This document shows positions 37,601-49,900 of a stretch of 64,000 bases of DNA, one piece after another (position 1 is the first letter of the stretch; each line of letters begins with the position of its first letter). This DNA is from Zygnema circumcarinatum (taxonomy: Eukaryota; Streptophyta; Zygnematophyceae; Zygnematales; Zygnemataceae): contig CM074814.1 of the NCBI GenBank assembly GCA_037447605.1, positions 1,977,345 to 2,041,344 on the forward strand, written 5' to 3'. The position numbers and the translations under genes were made by a program. Under the pieces are notes generated by a model. It was not told the origin of the DNA. It saw only the letters and a program-made list of their open reading frames with translations, and made no database searches.

Positions 37601-40465
37601 TGTGAAATGTTGTATTTGCTTCATACGCGCGATACAGTTTAAGAGGCAAATACTGTGAGGATCTGTTTCCTGCATGCTATGAAATGTGGAAGACGGCAGG
37701 GATTGCCCGAATTGAACTTGCACATGTTAGTGCTTGGAAAGTTGAAGTTTCCTTCGGTACATGTACAAACACACAATGTCATTACTGATCAGCCTTCAAT
37801 GGAGTCCCTGTGCTGAGTTTCGTCTTCTCCTTGTTGCTTTCTGAGTTTCTTCGTTTCTTCATTACACTTGTATCGTTGTGACAGCTTGCAGAGGGTATTC
37901 CATACAACCGATATGCGGCTGCTGAAGCTCTCAGTAGACTGTATGGGTTGGAGCAGTTCTCATCTGTTAAAGTTGAGCCTCGTGCGGGGCAAACAGAAGC
38001 TGGAGAAGAAGGCTCTGTCATTGATATTGTGGTCTGCGAGCGAGCCCTGAAGACTATGGAGGCAAACTTTGAATGGGCTCTGAGCCCAGGAGACTCGGAC
38101 CGCTTAATGCTGGTAAGAACCCAGGAAGCTAACTCGCCTGTGTATCTTCACAAGGAGGGGAAATTCTACTTGAGCATGGAAGTTCGTTTTCGTAGGTAGT
38201 TCAATGTTTGTTTGAAATGAGATTATAGAGTGGGCTATCCAGGGCATCCTCAGGTGAATGTGGTGCCAGGTGGCAGCGTGTCTGTGGAGCATCGTAACTT
38301 GAATGGTTGGGGGCACAGCGTTGTGGCCTCTGTGAGCAGCTCAAGTTTCTTGTACCCCGAGGTGAGCTGCTCTGCCATGCAATGACTGCTGAGCTTATGA
38401 AGGGCCCACAAAAGGGGCTGCGAACTATCCGTGGGAGGATCGTTTCTATGGCTGAGTCCGGAACACTAAAGAAAGCTTCTAACACCATTTTGTTCCCAAC
38501 TGTGGATGCTTACTTCCCTTATACATGTCTGCTGCTAGCAGAGGTGAAACGGACCGCTAAAGGCTGCATGGAGTAACAGCTACCTTAATTATTCCTGTTT
38601 GTTTGCAGGATGATCTTGGGTTCAGGCTTGAAAGCCAATTTCCTTTTCAGTCTCCAAGTGGCAGCACTTCAAAAAGGTCCACAAAACTGCAGTTCATGAA
38701 CACCCGAGGTTTGTGCGCTATGCTGAGTCCACTCCCAGATGGGGCGGAACGGAGCTCAATATGGGTGGATAGGGTGGGAATCCGAGCCATGATGAATGAG
38801 GTAACCCCATATCTCCCACCCACATGCAGTTTTCAAACCCATTCGTTAACTTACCTTCCATTCAGTGAGAGCTGGCCCTTCTTTAACCAAAGGTTATGTT
38901 TTCTGTGCCTGCAGAAACCGAGTCCTCAAAGCTCCCTTTGTTGGGGTGCGGTTGTGGAGGAGATTACATCGCGGGATGAAACAGGCTCTGTTGTGACGAA
39001 GGCCAGTAAGGTGCTGCCAAGTGGCGCGGAGATGGTTGGACCTCCCACCAGCCTTGGAGGGAGAGGGAGAGACCTTGTCGCTTTTTTGCAAGCGAATGTC
39101 ACTCGGGATACAACACGCTTTGTCAATGGAACACTTGTTGGCGCACGAAACATTTTTCAGGTAGATTAATCTGCATACAAGAATGGGCTACCCACATATG
39201 GAAGTATCGCACATATGCGGATCATGTGGAGAAGATTTTTTGGCCATTAAGTGATAAGTCATTGCGCTGCAACATTTGCGATATCTTGTTGTCAAGGAAT
39301 TCATTCATTTCTCGGCTCAGCTTCATTGACAGTCCGTAGTCTTTTGATCTGTATGCATGTGGGTCCACTGTATTACGAAAAGGCTCCTAAGTGCATCATT
39401 TATGTTTGTCTCTGCCCTTCTTATGTGAACTGTACCTGGGGGCATACTCCTGAAGTAACAGCTTTTTTGCATTCTCTGAGCACTTCATTGCCAAATTATC
39501 TGCCAAAGTATCACTTCCAGTTTTATCTCCACTTTATCCTTCGTGACCTCAACTATCCTACTTACTTTTAGCTGGCTACTTATACAACCCCCCCACCCTT
39601 GTTCCTTCTAAACGTAATTGTATCTTGTTCTGGGCTGGCTACTACCACAGGTAGAGCAGGGCCTCGCTTTGGGAACTCACCGCCCATTTTTTAACCGTTT
39701 CAAGCTCACAATGACGCATTTTTTACAACTAGCAGAGCCCAGTGAGATGAGCAATAAGAGGCCGCCACCTGTCCTTGTGCTTCATGGTCGGTGTGGAGGA
39801 TGCTTTGGAGACCTTCCCACCTATGAAGCGCACAATCTGGGAGGCCCATATAGCGTGAGGGGCTACGCAGTTGGGGACATAGGAGCAGCACGCCACTTCC
39901 TTGAGGTGTGTGGGAGTGTTGCATCCCTTTAACCAAGAACTATCTCAACTAACTAACTACAGTGTTTCTTAGTCCTTCGCGTAAGGGTTTCCTGGCTGCT
40001 ACTTGGGCTTGTTTGGCATGTTTCTATCTCTGCAAAGAGGTGGAGAACTCACCTCAGATTTCATTCGATAGCACTTTCTCATGCCCATTTGTCCTATACG
40101 AGATCACTCTTTCACGGCCACTCTGCTCTTTGCTCTTTGCTCTTTGCTCTTTGCTCGTTGACGCCAAATTCCCAAAGGAAAACTGGTATATTCTGACAAA
40201 CAACAAACTAAATATTTTGCAGGTTGCTTCAGAAATAAGGTTACCGGTGGCTTCAACCCTCGTATACGGCTTCATTGAATACGGAACTGACTTAGGGAGC
40301 TCGGAGTTGGTAGCTGGAAACCCCACACACTTTTTCCAGAAGCCTGGCAGAGGCACGTCTATTGGAGTCGGCATGAAGATAACGCCGGAGCTCCGTGCAG
40401 AGTTCACGCGGGACTGCAACTCTAATGAAGGCTCAATCTCCATTCGATATGGGGAACGTTTTTGA
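34678..40465 (+). CDS. Toc75-like Omp85 channel, divergent paralogue
   Basis: Outer-envelope beta-barrel of the Omp85/Toc75 family; Toc75 is the import channel of chloroplasts. Exons: 34678-35750, 37007-37097, 37885-38112, 38254-38361, 38609-38800, 38915-39160, 39651-39905, 40223-40465; 811 residues, phases consistent. Residues 1-100: Arg/Ser-rich transit region; 102-130: glycine-rich tract, the kind that holds Toc75 at the envelope; then three POTRA-like repeats and the barrel with VEHRNLNGWGHS, WVDRVGIRA, FLQANVTRDTTRFVNG, LGGPYSVRGY and a C-terminal strand ending YGERF. It aligns throughout with the Toc75 at 53712-60978 but is more divergent. Its first 357 codons form one exon whereas the other gene has four introns there. 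An upstream CAG at 34670 suggests a spliced 5' leader. Confidence 0.88.
40122..40156. repeat. 7-bp repeat (TTTGCTC) in an intron
   Basis: Four to five copies of CTTTGCT in tandem inside the last intron of the Toc75-like gene. Confidence 0.85.
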
Positions 40466-41105
40466 ACGATGGTTTTTGGAGGGGTTAAGGAAGCACACGT
40501 TCTACCGCTGGCTCTCCTTTCTTTAGGCCGAAGGTTTGCTGCAAAGGCAGGCGGAGGTAAGTGATATGGTTAGGGCAGGGCAAGTTCATGCAAAAATGAA
40601 CAATAGATTAGGCGTGATTGGGTCTGCTCATGTGTTAAGTACGTTGTAGTTGATAACGTCATTTCTAAGCAAGATAGAATGGAGCATTATGTGCCTTGTT
40701 TAGGTGTCTTGTGCGTTATGTTATCACGGTTATCAAGAAAGGGAAGATCAGTTTCTTGTAAATCCACGTCTATACATGTGCTCGTGTAGATGCGTTCCAA
40801 GTTTTAGAATCAATAATAGTTCAAAGTTTCATTGGGCAAAAAACATCTCTATGGCTCATGTGTTGTCTTTGTTTGAACAAATAGGCATGAGATCACCAGA
40901 GAAAGTGTCATTTTGCCTTTTTCACCCTCCCTTTTTTTTTTCAACTCGCCATATGTTCTCCTTCTTGTTTTTGGAAGTTAACAACTAGCATTTCAGCCTT
41001 TCCCTCTGTATCTCGCTATCAATCCCACCATTAACTATTGTCTCTTTAGGGACTCCATTTGATCACCACCTCCGGTCAAGCAGTAACAGGTACCTATAAA
41101 CATTA

Positions 41106-41250
41106 GGGGGGTTCAGACTAAGCAAAGTTTCATACATGTGAAATTCGAATTCACTAACTATTTCGCACAGAATTAGTAGTAAAAGCAGAGTCAAAAGTGC
41201 TGCTTTCGAAACGAATTTCGTATGGCAACATGCCAAGCCTGAACCCTCCC
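41106..41250. mobile_element. Short inverted-repeat element, left of a pair
   Basis: Ends GGGGGGTTCAGACTAAGC and, inverted, GGAGGGTTCAGGCTTGGC match at 14 of 18 positions. About 145 bp, non-coding, in the convergent gap between the Toc75-like gene and RLCK. Likely a MITE. Confidence 0.5.
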
Positions 41251-41251
41251 A

Positions 41252-41376
41252 GGGGGGTTCAATTTTAGACTTTCTTCAAGCATTTTGAAATCGGAACCCG
41301 TACTGATTATGCATCTAAAACAGTACGGATTTCGATTTCCCTTTCTACGATTTCTTTCTAAAATTGAAATCCCCTA
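41252..41376. mobile_element. Short inverted-repeat element, right of a pair
   Basis: Ends GGGGGGTTCAATTTTAG and, inverted, GGGGATTTCAATTTTAG match closely. About 125 bp, immediately abutting the previous element, whose left end begins with the same GGGGGGTTCA. Contains an inner inverted pair of CCGTACTG / CAGTACGG. Confidence 0.55.
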
Positions 41377-41593
41377 TGTTTCTGTTTTCCTTTCCAAATA
41401 ACAGGAAGGAAAACTATATATGTGCTATGATGAGCTTTGGCCTTGGCCCGCAATGTACGGCACAGCTTTTAGCGGTGCTCTCCGTTTAGTCTGAACTCTG
41501 CAGACCTCCCCTCTCCCTCTCCCTCTCCCCTCACTGCGCTCACTACCATCTGAAAACCAGCTCTAAGCAAATATCGGAACAAAGAGGGCATCC

Positions 41594-44500
41594 CTACGCC
41601 TGTACCTCAGTGCCCAGTCTCACGGCAGGCTTCCACATGGGCTCCCTTCCAGTAGCCACCTTCTGCCGCTTTTCGTGCTCCTCCTGCAGCTCCTTCGCCA
41701 GGGCCAACATGAGAACCGCTTCACTCATAAGCGGTCTGCAGCTGTAGTCAGGCGCCAAGCACCACTTGGCGAGCTCTACCATTTTCTGCATCGCGTTTGG
41801 GGCCAGGGTGCCCTTCAGGCGAGAATCGACTATCTTGGGGAAGCGCGCTGTGTTGAGAAGATACGGCCGACAGAGTTGGACGAGGCTGTGCTCTCTCGCA
41901 GGCCTGGAGGAAGGAAAGGAAGGAAGAAGGGTAAGGGAAGAAGGAAGGAAGGGGGAAGGGGAAGGGGGGGGGGGGGTGGGGGAAGGGGGCGGGGCACAAG
42001 ATAGGGGGTCTCAGGCTTCAAGCATCATACTCAGACTTGGGGAGTGGTTCTCTGTGGTAGACATGTGAAAAAGATATACCATGTTCTTAACCTTGCTTAC
42101 AACAGGAAACACCAAATAGCGTAACAAGGGATCGCTCTGCAAAGCAGCATCTCTCTTCTACCTGTCAGGATCGAGGCAGGGCCGGCCTGTGAGAAGCTCG
42201 AGCAGCACCACTCCAAAGCTCCAAACGTCATTCTTGGGAGTCAGTCTGCCCGTCAATATGTATTCTGGTGCAGCATATCCTGCCGTGCCCCTTACCTGCC
42301 CACATGCCAAGCTCAATATTAGATGATGGCTTACAGTCGCAGCTGTTCTTGTATAGACCAACAAAGCAGCCCATATGAATAAAGATGGTAAGAGCAGAGG
42401 AAGGGTGGTGCAAGCAAGGAGGGTAAGTTCAGCAATGAGCCAACCTGTGTTGAGACGTGAGTATCATCCCCTTTCGGACCTTCTCGCGCCAAGCCGAAAT
42501 CAGAGAGCTTCGCATGAAAGTCGGCATCCAAAAGAATATTGGTGGTTTTGAAGTCACGGTAGATGACCTGCATTGTAACGAGTTGTTCATGGGAACGGTT
42601 AAAGAACATAGCCAGTTCCCTAGAAAAAGCGGAGAGTTCAAACTTCACATATCATGCCAATATCATCAAGGAATGTCATTTCACAAGCATAGAAACGCAC
42701 AACGTTGCTGGATGTATAGTCCAGCTCAGGAGGCATGAGCATGCTCTAACAGGCTCGTGTAAGCCACTGTGGATGTCGTAAGTCCTATGCCAAATCTCCC
42801 AATCGACCTCCCTCATCCCCGTTTCGATTCACATGTGCAAATCAAGCATTTCTAATCTACCTTCCGTATTAGCAGAACGTGCTAACCTCTGCGAAGCATG
42901 CACCAAGCTACCCGAACTAGGTAGCTATTCTTCTGTTGCTTTGATAAAGGATAAAGGATTGGTTTAACTCACCTGCGGGTCGACCTCTTCGTGAAGGTAT
43001 GCGAGCCCCTTGGCCGCTTCCAGTGCCACGCGGAGGCGCAGACTCCATCCAAGGGGGCTCGTGGTGCCGAAAATAAAGCGGTCCAAACTGGCGTTGGGAA
43101 GGTACTCATATACAAGAAGCCGCTTTTCGTACTCTGAGCAGAAACCAATCAGCTTCACAAGGTAGGGGTGCTCCAGCAATCCCAACATGCTCACTTCCAT
43201 CATCCACTCTTTGTGCCCCTGCAGCATGCACAGCACAGCAGCGGTAGGTTTCAGTGGAACATGCTGAGCGGGATTGTGGGAAGAAAGCAGCACATGGCTT
43301 CAAAAGACATCATCTTGGCCCAAAACGAATGAAGTAATCATGTACGATTGCAAAGCAGGCCCTCCAGTCTGAGATTTTTTCGATGCAAGATGAAAGCGCG
43401 CATTCGTCACTTGTCGGATAAACGAAATTTTGAACTCATTTGAACTCTTTTGAACTCCCTTCTCGTCAAAAGGTCATCTCAATGCGGGTTTGGAGGCAGA
43501 CTTTTACTTCACCTATGCACAACAATTCCCCCTACAGGAAAAGACTCTTCTCGTCATGCATCCCATACTTTCCCAACACATGTTCGCGCCCCCATGCAGC
43601 TCCTTGCAAGGAGTCGTTGCTATCCCAAATCGTGAACATGTCCTAATGCACAGGCATTGCCTGTCACTATGCACGCATACTCTATGGTTTGTTATGAAGT
43701 GCTTAAACAACGACATACGTATCACTCGACTCCCATATCTTAGCCACGCAAACAGACATTGGCTGATTGTTAGCCAGGCCAACGCACCTGCAGGCTTTTG
43801 GAGTCCAACTTTTTGATAGCAACATCAATTAGCGGCTGTTGAGGAAAATGTGCAGAACCTCTCCCATCTGTCCTACTATGTGGCGAAAGCAGCCTGATAA
43901 AGCCTTTGTACACGGGTCCAAATCCTCCTACTCCAAGGACCAACTCCTGCGAAAAATTCTTCGTAGCAGTCCTCAGTTCATGGTATGTAAAGGTTCGAAG
44001 TCTCATAATCCTGCCTGTATTTTGTCTATAAATTTCAGAAGCAACGCAGCTTTCTGGTAACTTTTCAGCCTCCGCTTGCACGATGGACGGCCCGTGGAGC
44101 GCTTCTGACTGCGGTGGAGAAAAGCGGCTCTGTTGATTACTTGCAGCGCTTCCTTGTCTTTCAAGCTGAGGAGGAGGCCGTGACAAGCTCTGCGTAAGCT
44201 TAAGAGTCCTTGCAACAGGAGATTCCCCTCCTCTACTTATTTCTCTTAGCTGGCCTGTAGTTCCGCCCTGCACTGTGTGAAGAGCTGGGCGAGCAGATCC
44301 CTGACCTTGACATTTGTCACATTCTGGTGCGGGCTTAGGGAGAGGGTGTGCTGGAGGATCTCCTGCAGGCATCAAGCTATCGGATTTTCGAACGAAGGAG
44401 AGGGATTTTGTAGGACTAGCATGTCCCGAATTTGGTTTGCTGTTTCCTCTTTTTGAAGGAATTCTCTGCAGCGTCGCTTCACGCCGCATAGGCGGGTTGC

Positions 44501-44672
44501 TGCCTCTTCCGGGCGAGGTAGGCACAGGAGATCCCTTCCCGCCTCCTTTCCTAACTTCCTCTCCGCCATGGACGGCTTCTCGGGATCCAGATGCGCTCCT
44601 ATTGCTAAATGACCCTGACCCTGTGTGCTTCACACGCCTCCGTGACGCACACCTGAAACCGAACAAGCACAT
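41594..44672 (-). CDS. Receptor-like cytoplasmic kinase (RLCK-VII/PBL-like)
   Basis: Cytoplasmic Ser/Thr kinase of the RLK/Pelle superfamily without ectodomain; such kinases relay signals from membrane receptors. Exons, 5' to 3' on the minus strand: 44672-43788, 43218-42973, 42567-42445, 42295-42162, 41903-41594; 565 residues, phases consistent. Residues 1 to about 220 are Ser/Pro/Gly-rich and look disordered; the kinase begins at [16 protein letters not shown] (about 225). Gly-rich loop [11 protein letters not shown] (247-257), Lys 287 in VAIKKL after a loop insertion of about 20 residues, YRDFK (380-384), DFG (400-402), [10 protein letters not shown]. The VIYRDFK form and [11 protein letters not shown] are typical of RLCK-VII. 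The N-terminus MCLFGFRC lacks the usual Gly2 myristoylation site; the cysteines could be palmitoylated. Substrate and partner receptor are unknown. Confidence 0.92.
41911..41990. repeat. Purine-rich tract in RLCK last intron
   Basis: GGAAGGAAGG and G-run sequence on the plus strand, hence pyrimidine-rich on the coding strand, directly upstream of the acceptor at 41904. Confidence 0.75.
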
Positions 44673-44749
44673 CTAGTGGCGCTACAGCGGGCCTGCGCTT
44701 GTCAGCTACCCTCACCCCTACAAGATAGATAGAGCTATATATATTAGAG

Positions 44750-44905
44750 ATACCCTCCCTCTTGCAAGAGAGCGAGACAAAGAGAAGCAAGCCTCTACCC
44801 TTGAAAAAAAGTGAGCGGAACGAGCCCCTTCTTTCTTCAAGTGCGAGAGCGAGAGAGAAGAGAGACCCTGCCCCCTGAGAAATTGAGAAAGAGAGAGATG
44901 AGAGA
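44750..44905. repeat. GA-rich tract upstream of RLCK
   Basis: GAGAGCGAGAGAGA-type purine sequence on the plus strand (pyrimidine on the RLCK strand) about 80-230 bp before the start codon; includes CTTTTTTT-free leader-like sequence but no credible coding frame. Confidence 0.65.
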
Positions 44906-45117
44906 GACGGATGGATAGCAGCAGCAGGAGCCCCTGCGTGCTCGGGTGGGCGGGCGGGCCCAGCGCCGTATAGCCCGGGCGGCGCCATGGCAGCCTGCCT
45001 GCCTGCCTGCGGGCGTTAAACAACGGCCGCGGCGGTCCGCTCCGCCTTTGGCCGCGCGCCGGTCCCATGCCCCCCCATGCATGGCATGGCAAGAATGTCA
45101 CGCATGCATGACACACC

Positions 45118-45251
45118 GTACAATAACCGTACGGTATAGTACAGTTATGTACGGTGAGGCAAGCGATCCAGGCGTGACATGTACGAATTCATACGAACGT
45201 TGAGTAGGGTCTCAGCCGTACCGTACGGTAATTGTCCTTGGACCCGTACGG
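45118..45251. promoter_or_regulatory. GTAC(GG) cluster, RLCK promoter
   Basis: Eight GTAC cores at 45118, 45129, 45139, 45149, 45181, 45218, 45223 and 45246. The first four are 11, 10 and 10 bp apart, i.e. helically phased. They lie 446-574 bp upstream of the RLCK start codon. Confidence 0.5.
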
Positions 45252-45404
45252 TGTCATGATTATGGCCCGGCTTTGACTTTTGAGAGGACGAGACTAGTAC
45301 TGTTAGGGCGCAAGTTTTTTAACCGACTAATTTTGACTTAGTAAAGAGATGCCTCCGCAGGTGGAAGAAAGTCAGCAATTGGAGAACGCTTTAATTTTGA
45401 TTTT

Positions 45405-45532
45405 GATTTTGTAAAGCTGATTGTGTTGCAGATAAGAAGGGGGGTGTATAGAAGGTGAACCCAGGCACAGGCATAGGCACAGGCACAGGTTAAGATGATA
45501 TGATGTTATGATGATGATAATAATGTTGATGT

Positions 45533-45566
<34 letters not shown>
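45405..45566. repeat. TTTGAT, GGCACA and GATGAT microsatellites
   Basis: Three simple repeats in succession: TTTTGAT, AGGCACAGGCAT-type units (45463-45490), and a (GAT)n run to 45566. The GAT run produces an antisense poly-Ile frame that is not a gene. Confidence 0.85.
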
Positions 45567-45567
<1 letters not shown>

Positions 45568-46907
45568 CGCTTCAACTTGATTGCTTCATGAAGTTCAATT
45601 CAATTTGGATTTATAAAAGCTTTGGTTTGTACTCGGCGGAGGATGAAGGCATCTGATCACGCGATGGACTTACAGCATGATCAAAACTGGTGTTCAAATG
45701 TGAATAGTTCTTTTTTCAACTCGAGTTACTTGCTTTATATCGCTAGGATGTTGCATGGCGTTGTACTGTGGCAGTCATGACTGAAACTCGCAGTTTGAAA
45801 GAATGGCTCTATTTCCAAATGCACAATGGATCTGCACGGGAACTTGTGACGAAAGAGCATCTGAATTCAACTGCACTGAATCGTACCTTCTGGAAAGGGT
45901 AGCACTAGATACATGCAACGAGTTTGGGCGGCATTACTGTTACTAGCGATAAGCTTCGTCTTTGGCTTTGACTTTGGGCCTGGCTTTGACTTTTTCAAGT
46001 AATGGCGAACTTTAAGTGTGTAGCCGGCAGTTCGTTAATTTGGGCAGGGTTGGCATTTTCTGGCACCGAATAGTGAAGACTTGTTTCCGGTGTTTGATTC
46101 CAGTAGCCGCCACAAGTGCAAAGCCTTCCTTCAGTTGAATATGTGTATTTGGTGCTGCCTGTGCGTTGGAGTATCTTCCTGGCCCCTTTGGCGGTGTCCT
46201 GAGGACAGTAATGTGCGAGTGCATGATAGATTCTTCAAGTAGCTTTTGTAAATTGGCTCCTTGAGGGCACGGGGGTTGCAAACCGGTCCAATGTAGACTT
46301 AAGCTCTGAACTGGATTTGGGCTTTATGGAGCTAAAGATTCGGTATCACTGTCTTAAACCTTTCTCTATGGCTTCTCCTTGATGCGGCGGTTCCTTGGTT
46401 GGACGAGAAAGCAGCTATGTTGAAGCTAAGACGAGAGCTGGGCATGACATAGTTCCGCAATACGGACTCCAAGTTTGCGCTGATGCGGGCCACATATGGA
46501 GCGGGCAATTGACATGTTCTAGCCATCAATTCTCTGCAAACACCGGACCTTCACCGCGAGGATATTTGGAATTGGTTGAGAGAGCCCGTTGTTGGCCCAC
46601 CAAGGCCGAATAGGTCTCCAAGAGAGGTTCGTTTTTGTAGCTTTTTTCTGTCCAATGTCTACAGTTTTGCCTTGCTACAGTTTGATAATCAATAGTCCCG
46701 CTAGTAGACTAAGTTGACAATGGCTGAAGCCGACGGCAAGTCAGCTTGCGAGCGAGACCACTGACCGCCTCTCTCTAGAACATAGCAGGCTTCTAGAGAA
46801 AGAAAATTCGAAAGTAAGTGTATTGACACAAGGACTTGCAGCGGAGCGATCCCCGTCGACAGGGGACTCTTAAAACCCGGTTTACAACCAGCAAAAACCC
46901 GTCTTTG
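45567..46907. other. Intergenic region between RLCK promoter and dolichol kinase 3' end
   Basis: No gene recognised in 1.3 kb on either strand; open frames are short and resemble nothing known. Holds the dolichol kinase 3' untranslated region on the minus strand. Confidence 0.5.
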
Positions 46908-49900
46908 TCACAGGGAAAGTAGGGCATAGTAGACGAGTGGAACAAAGGCGTTATCCAGCTGTGTAGTGAAGGCCTCCAGAAGACCTGCTGCCACCGTGGC
47001 AGCCGCCACTGATGCCCACTGTTTTCATCACAGGCAGATCACCCTCACATACCCTTTCAGCATCACTACACCTCCACTACGTCCCCCCCTCCAAGAAGAA
47101 GCATGGTTGAAAATCATTGTTTTCCCAATCGTAGGATGTCAACCGTGGACACTATATCCCTCGCTTCTCCTCCTCAACAGCTTAAGTATAGAGTACAACG
47201 AAGGCAGGGCTGACCTGTGAGGCAGACGATGGAGCCCCCGCAAGGAAGGGCGCAAGCAGAGTGCAGGCAGCGAGCATGGAAACAATCCCCGCAGCAGTGC
47301 CCTCCACTGTTTTACGGCTGTCTGCCGTAATGCGAATTTTTCCATACTGGTAGCCCACCACGGAAGCCTGTAGGCAGAGCAGGAGGAGGCCTTCAATTGA
47401 GGGGCTGGTCGACACAACGAGGGTTTTAGGGGCCTCCCAGTTTGAAACAACAAGGACAGAAAGAAGCGTTTCTTTCGGTTGTGTGAGCACAAAGATGTAG
47501 TGACTACATAGACTCCTCATGCAAGCACATGGCGAGATAGAAAGGGAGAAAACGATAACAAACGGATCGGATAACATCGGAGTCGATGGGGGAGGGAGGG
47601 CGAGGAGAGGAGTGGAGAGAGGGCGAGAGGGAGGCAAAGAGAGCGCGAGAGAGAGCGAGAGGAGGAGGGAGGAGGGAGGAGGGAGCTCACCATTGTGTCA
47701 CCGATGCCCAGACTAAGGATGCCGGCAAAGGGCGCTAAGGGCCTGTCCCCATGGCTGCCACTCAGCCACAATGGGAGAGCACATCCTAAAAGGAGAGAGA
47801 AGTGGCTGAATGCAAAACCCCAGCGACTCAAGAAGAAGGGTGAGAACTATAGGAGGAATCTGGCTATAGATATGGAAAAATCACTAAGAATTGCCCGTTT
47901 AAACATGTGATAGACCAAAACACATGAATGAGATTTGAAGCATGGCAATGGCTCTCCCCCCTTCGCATGGAAGCATGTTATGCATAATTCTCACCTTACA
48001 ATAAGAACACCCCCATCCCTCGAATCGATGAATGCTCGCATGAAAGCATTCACACTTGCACCGAAGGGCGAAATCTGTGCCACCTGCCAAATCGAACTTT
48101 CCGCATCACGGGCTGACTTCCTGAGGAGTGCTTCCTATGCTCATCAACTCATCAACGGTTCATCTCCCATCGCCTAGATATAATGAAGTATTCAGAAAAG
48201 TAGGCTGCACTCTCATTGTAAATGAGGGCTCTCGGATAAGCGATAAAATGCAGCTACGAACACTTTAAAAGGTTTGTCGGGTTTTCTTATATACTCACTC
48301 GCACAATCTCAAGCAGGAGGAATGCTGCGAGTGCCACACCAAATGCCAACCGCAAGAAACCCGCCTGCTCACACAAACCATAAACGAAGGGGCATTAGAA
48401 ACTTGTCAAGAAATGGCGACAAAGAAGCACAATCGACGTACCACAACAATACTTCCTTTCGAATAAAATCCGTTAAAAAAACGTTTGAAATACAGACTTG
48501 ATTTCTAGCCTCTCACTTGACAATAGAAAGTGAGCTTCAGAAGCTTGTCAACATAGTACTGTCAGGATATCAAACACAATTGACTGGACTTTTCGTTTTG
48601 AAGAGTAGGCACCTGAACGAGAAGGGCGGGTACGAACATAGCCACAGCCATGAGGTGGTAGTACTTGCGGACCAGAATATGTGCCACCTGCCTCTCCATT
48701 GCCATTCTTCGAAGACGTTTCAAAGGCAGAAGCATCACCAGAAGCCAATAACAGCACAGAGCAATGCGAGCCCGAGCATTCTCCAGAATGTGTTCGATCG
48801 CCCTGCAAGAATCGTTGAGCAGCAATTGGTGAGAACATTCAAGCTTGCCAGTATGTCAGACATGATGTGAAACAGAATGGAGGGGCAAAACATGAGAGCT
48901 GAACCATTCAATCCATCTTCATCTATCTTTGACCATCCCCTCCTTGTTTGCATGCAGACATCTTATGGCAGACGGTGGAATCGGTCCCGTCAATTAGAAG
49001 TTAGGGGCGAAACTTGACCCATGCCTGCGAGATGGTTTTTTTCAAGCTATCAAAGGCGCAGTCTCGCAACAACAACCAATCGATCAGCTTGAATTTTCCA
49101 CAGGAAGTATGGTTTTGGTAACTGGTTTGTGCGAGGCAGGCATGGAAAGGCATACCAGATGAGAGGATGAGTTTCCAAACCGATGATGCGCTGCAGCCAT
49201 GCAGGAACCAACCCCACCACTGTGGCAAAGAGAGCAGCGTAGAATGTGAAATTTTGCAGGGCGATTTCTGAAGATGATTTCCGCTTTGGTACAAGGGCAG
49301 CCGCACCACGCCGGAGAAGTGACCAGAAAGGAGGGAGAAGCAGGATACCCACAACCATGCCCTGCAAAAGTCAAAACCATCACAGCATTTTGTGGGACTG
49401 GGTTGAAGGCTTTATATTCCGAAAATCTGCACTGCTTCTGCGACAGGGAGGGGAACTAGAGGCAGTTAAAGATTGACGTCGCTGAAGCAAATAGCCCACA
49501 TCTTATCATATTTCAAGCTTCTGCGGTAACAAAAGCCAGTAACTGAATTGCTAATCCTGGTTGCTAAAGAAACTGGATACATGTAACAGACATGGAGATT
49601 ATACCTGCACCATGGCATCGATCTCATCACCGGTTCCATCCAGGCCACGATAGCTATGAGGGGGGAGGGGTAGGCTGGGAACAACCTGCGAGAGAGTACA
49701 CCTGCTAAGGTAGTAAGCTACGACATGACAAGAGTTCATAGCATGAATGAAGACCAACAATCATCAGAAAATGAAGGAGCGAGGGACTGAAATGAGGGCT
49801 CAACTCTTACCTTTGCAAGAGTCCGAGCCAATGCGTCAAGACTATAAAGCGTTAGACCTTGGGCCGCCAACAACGCCTCTCCTGGATGCAGCAGCCCCCC

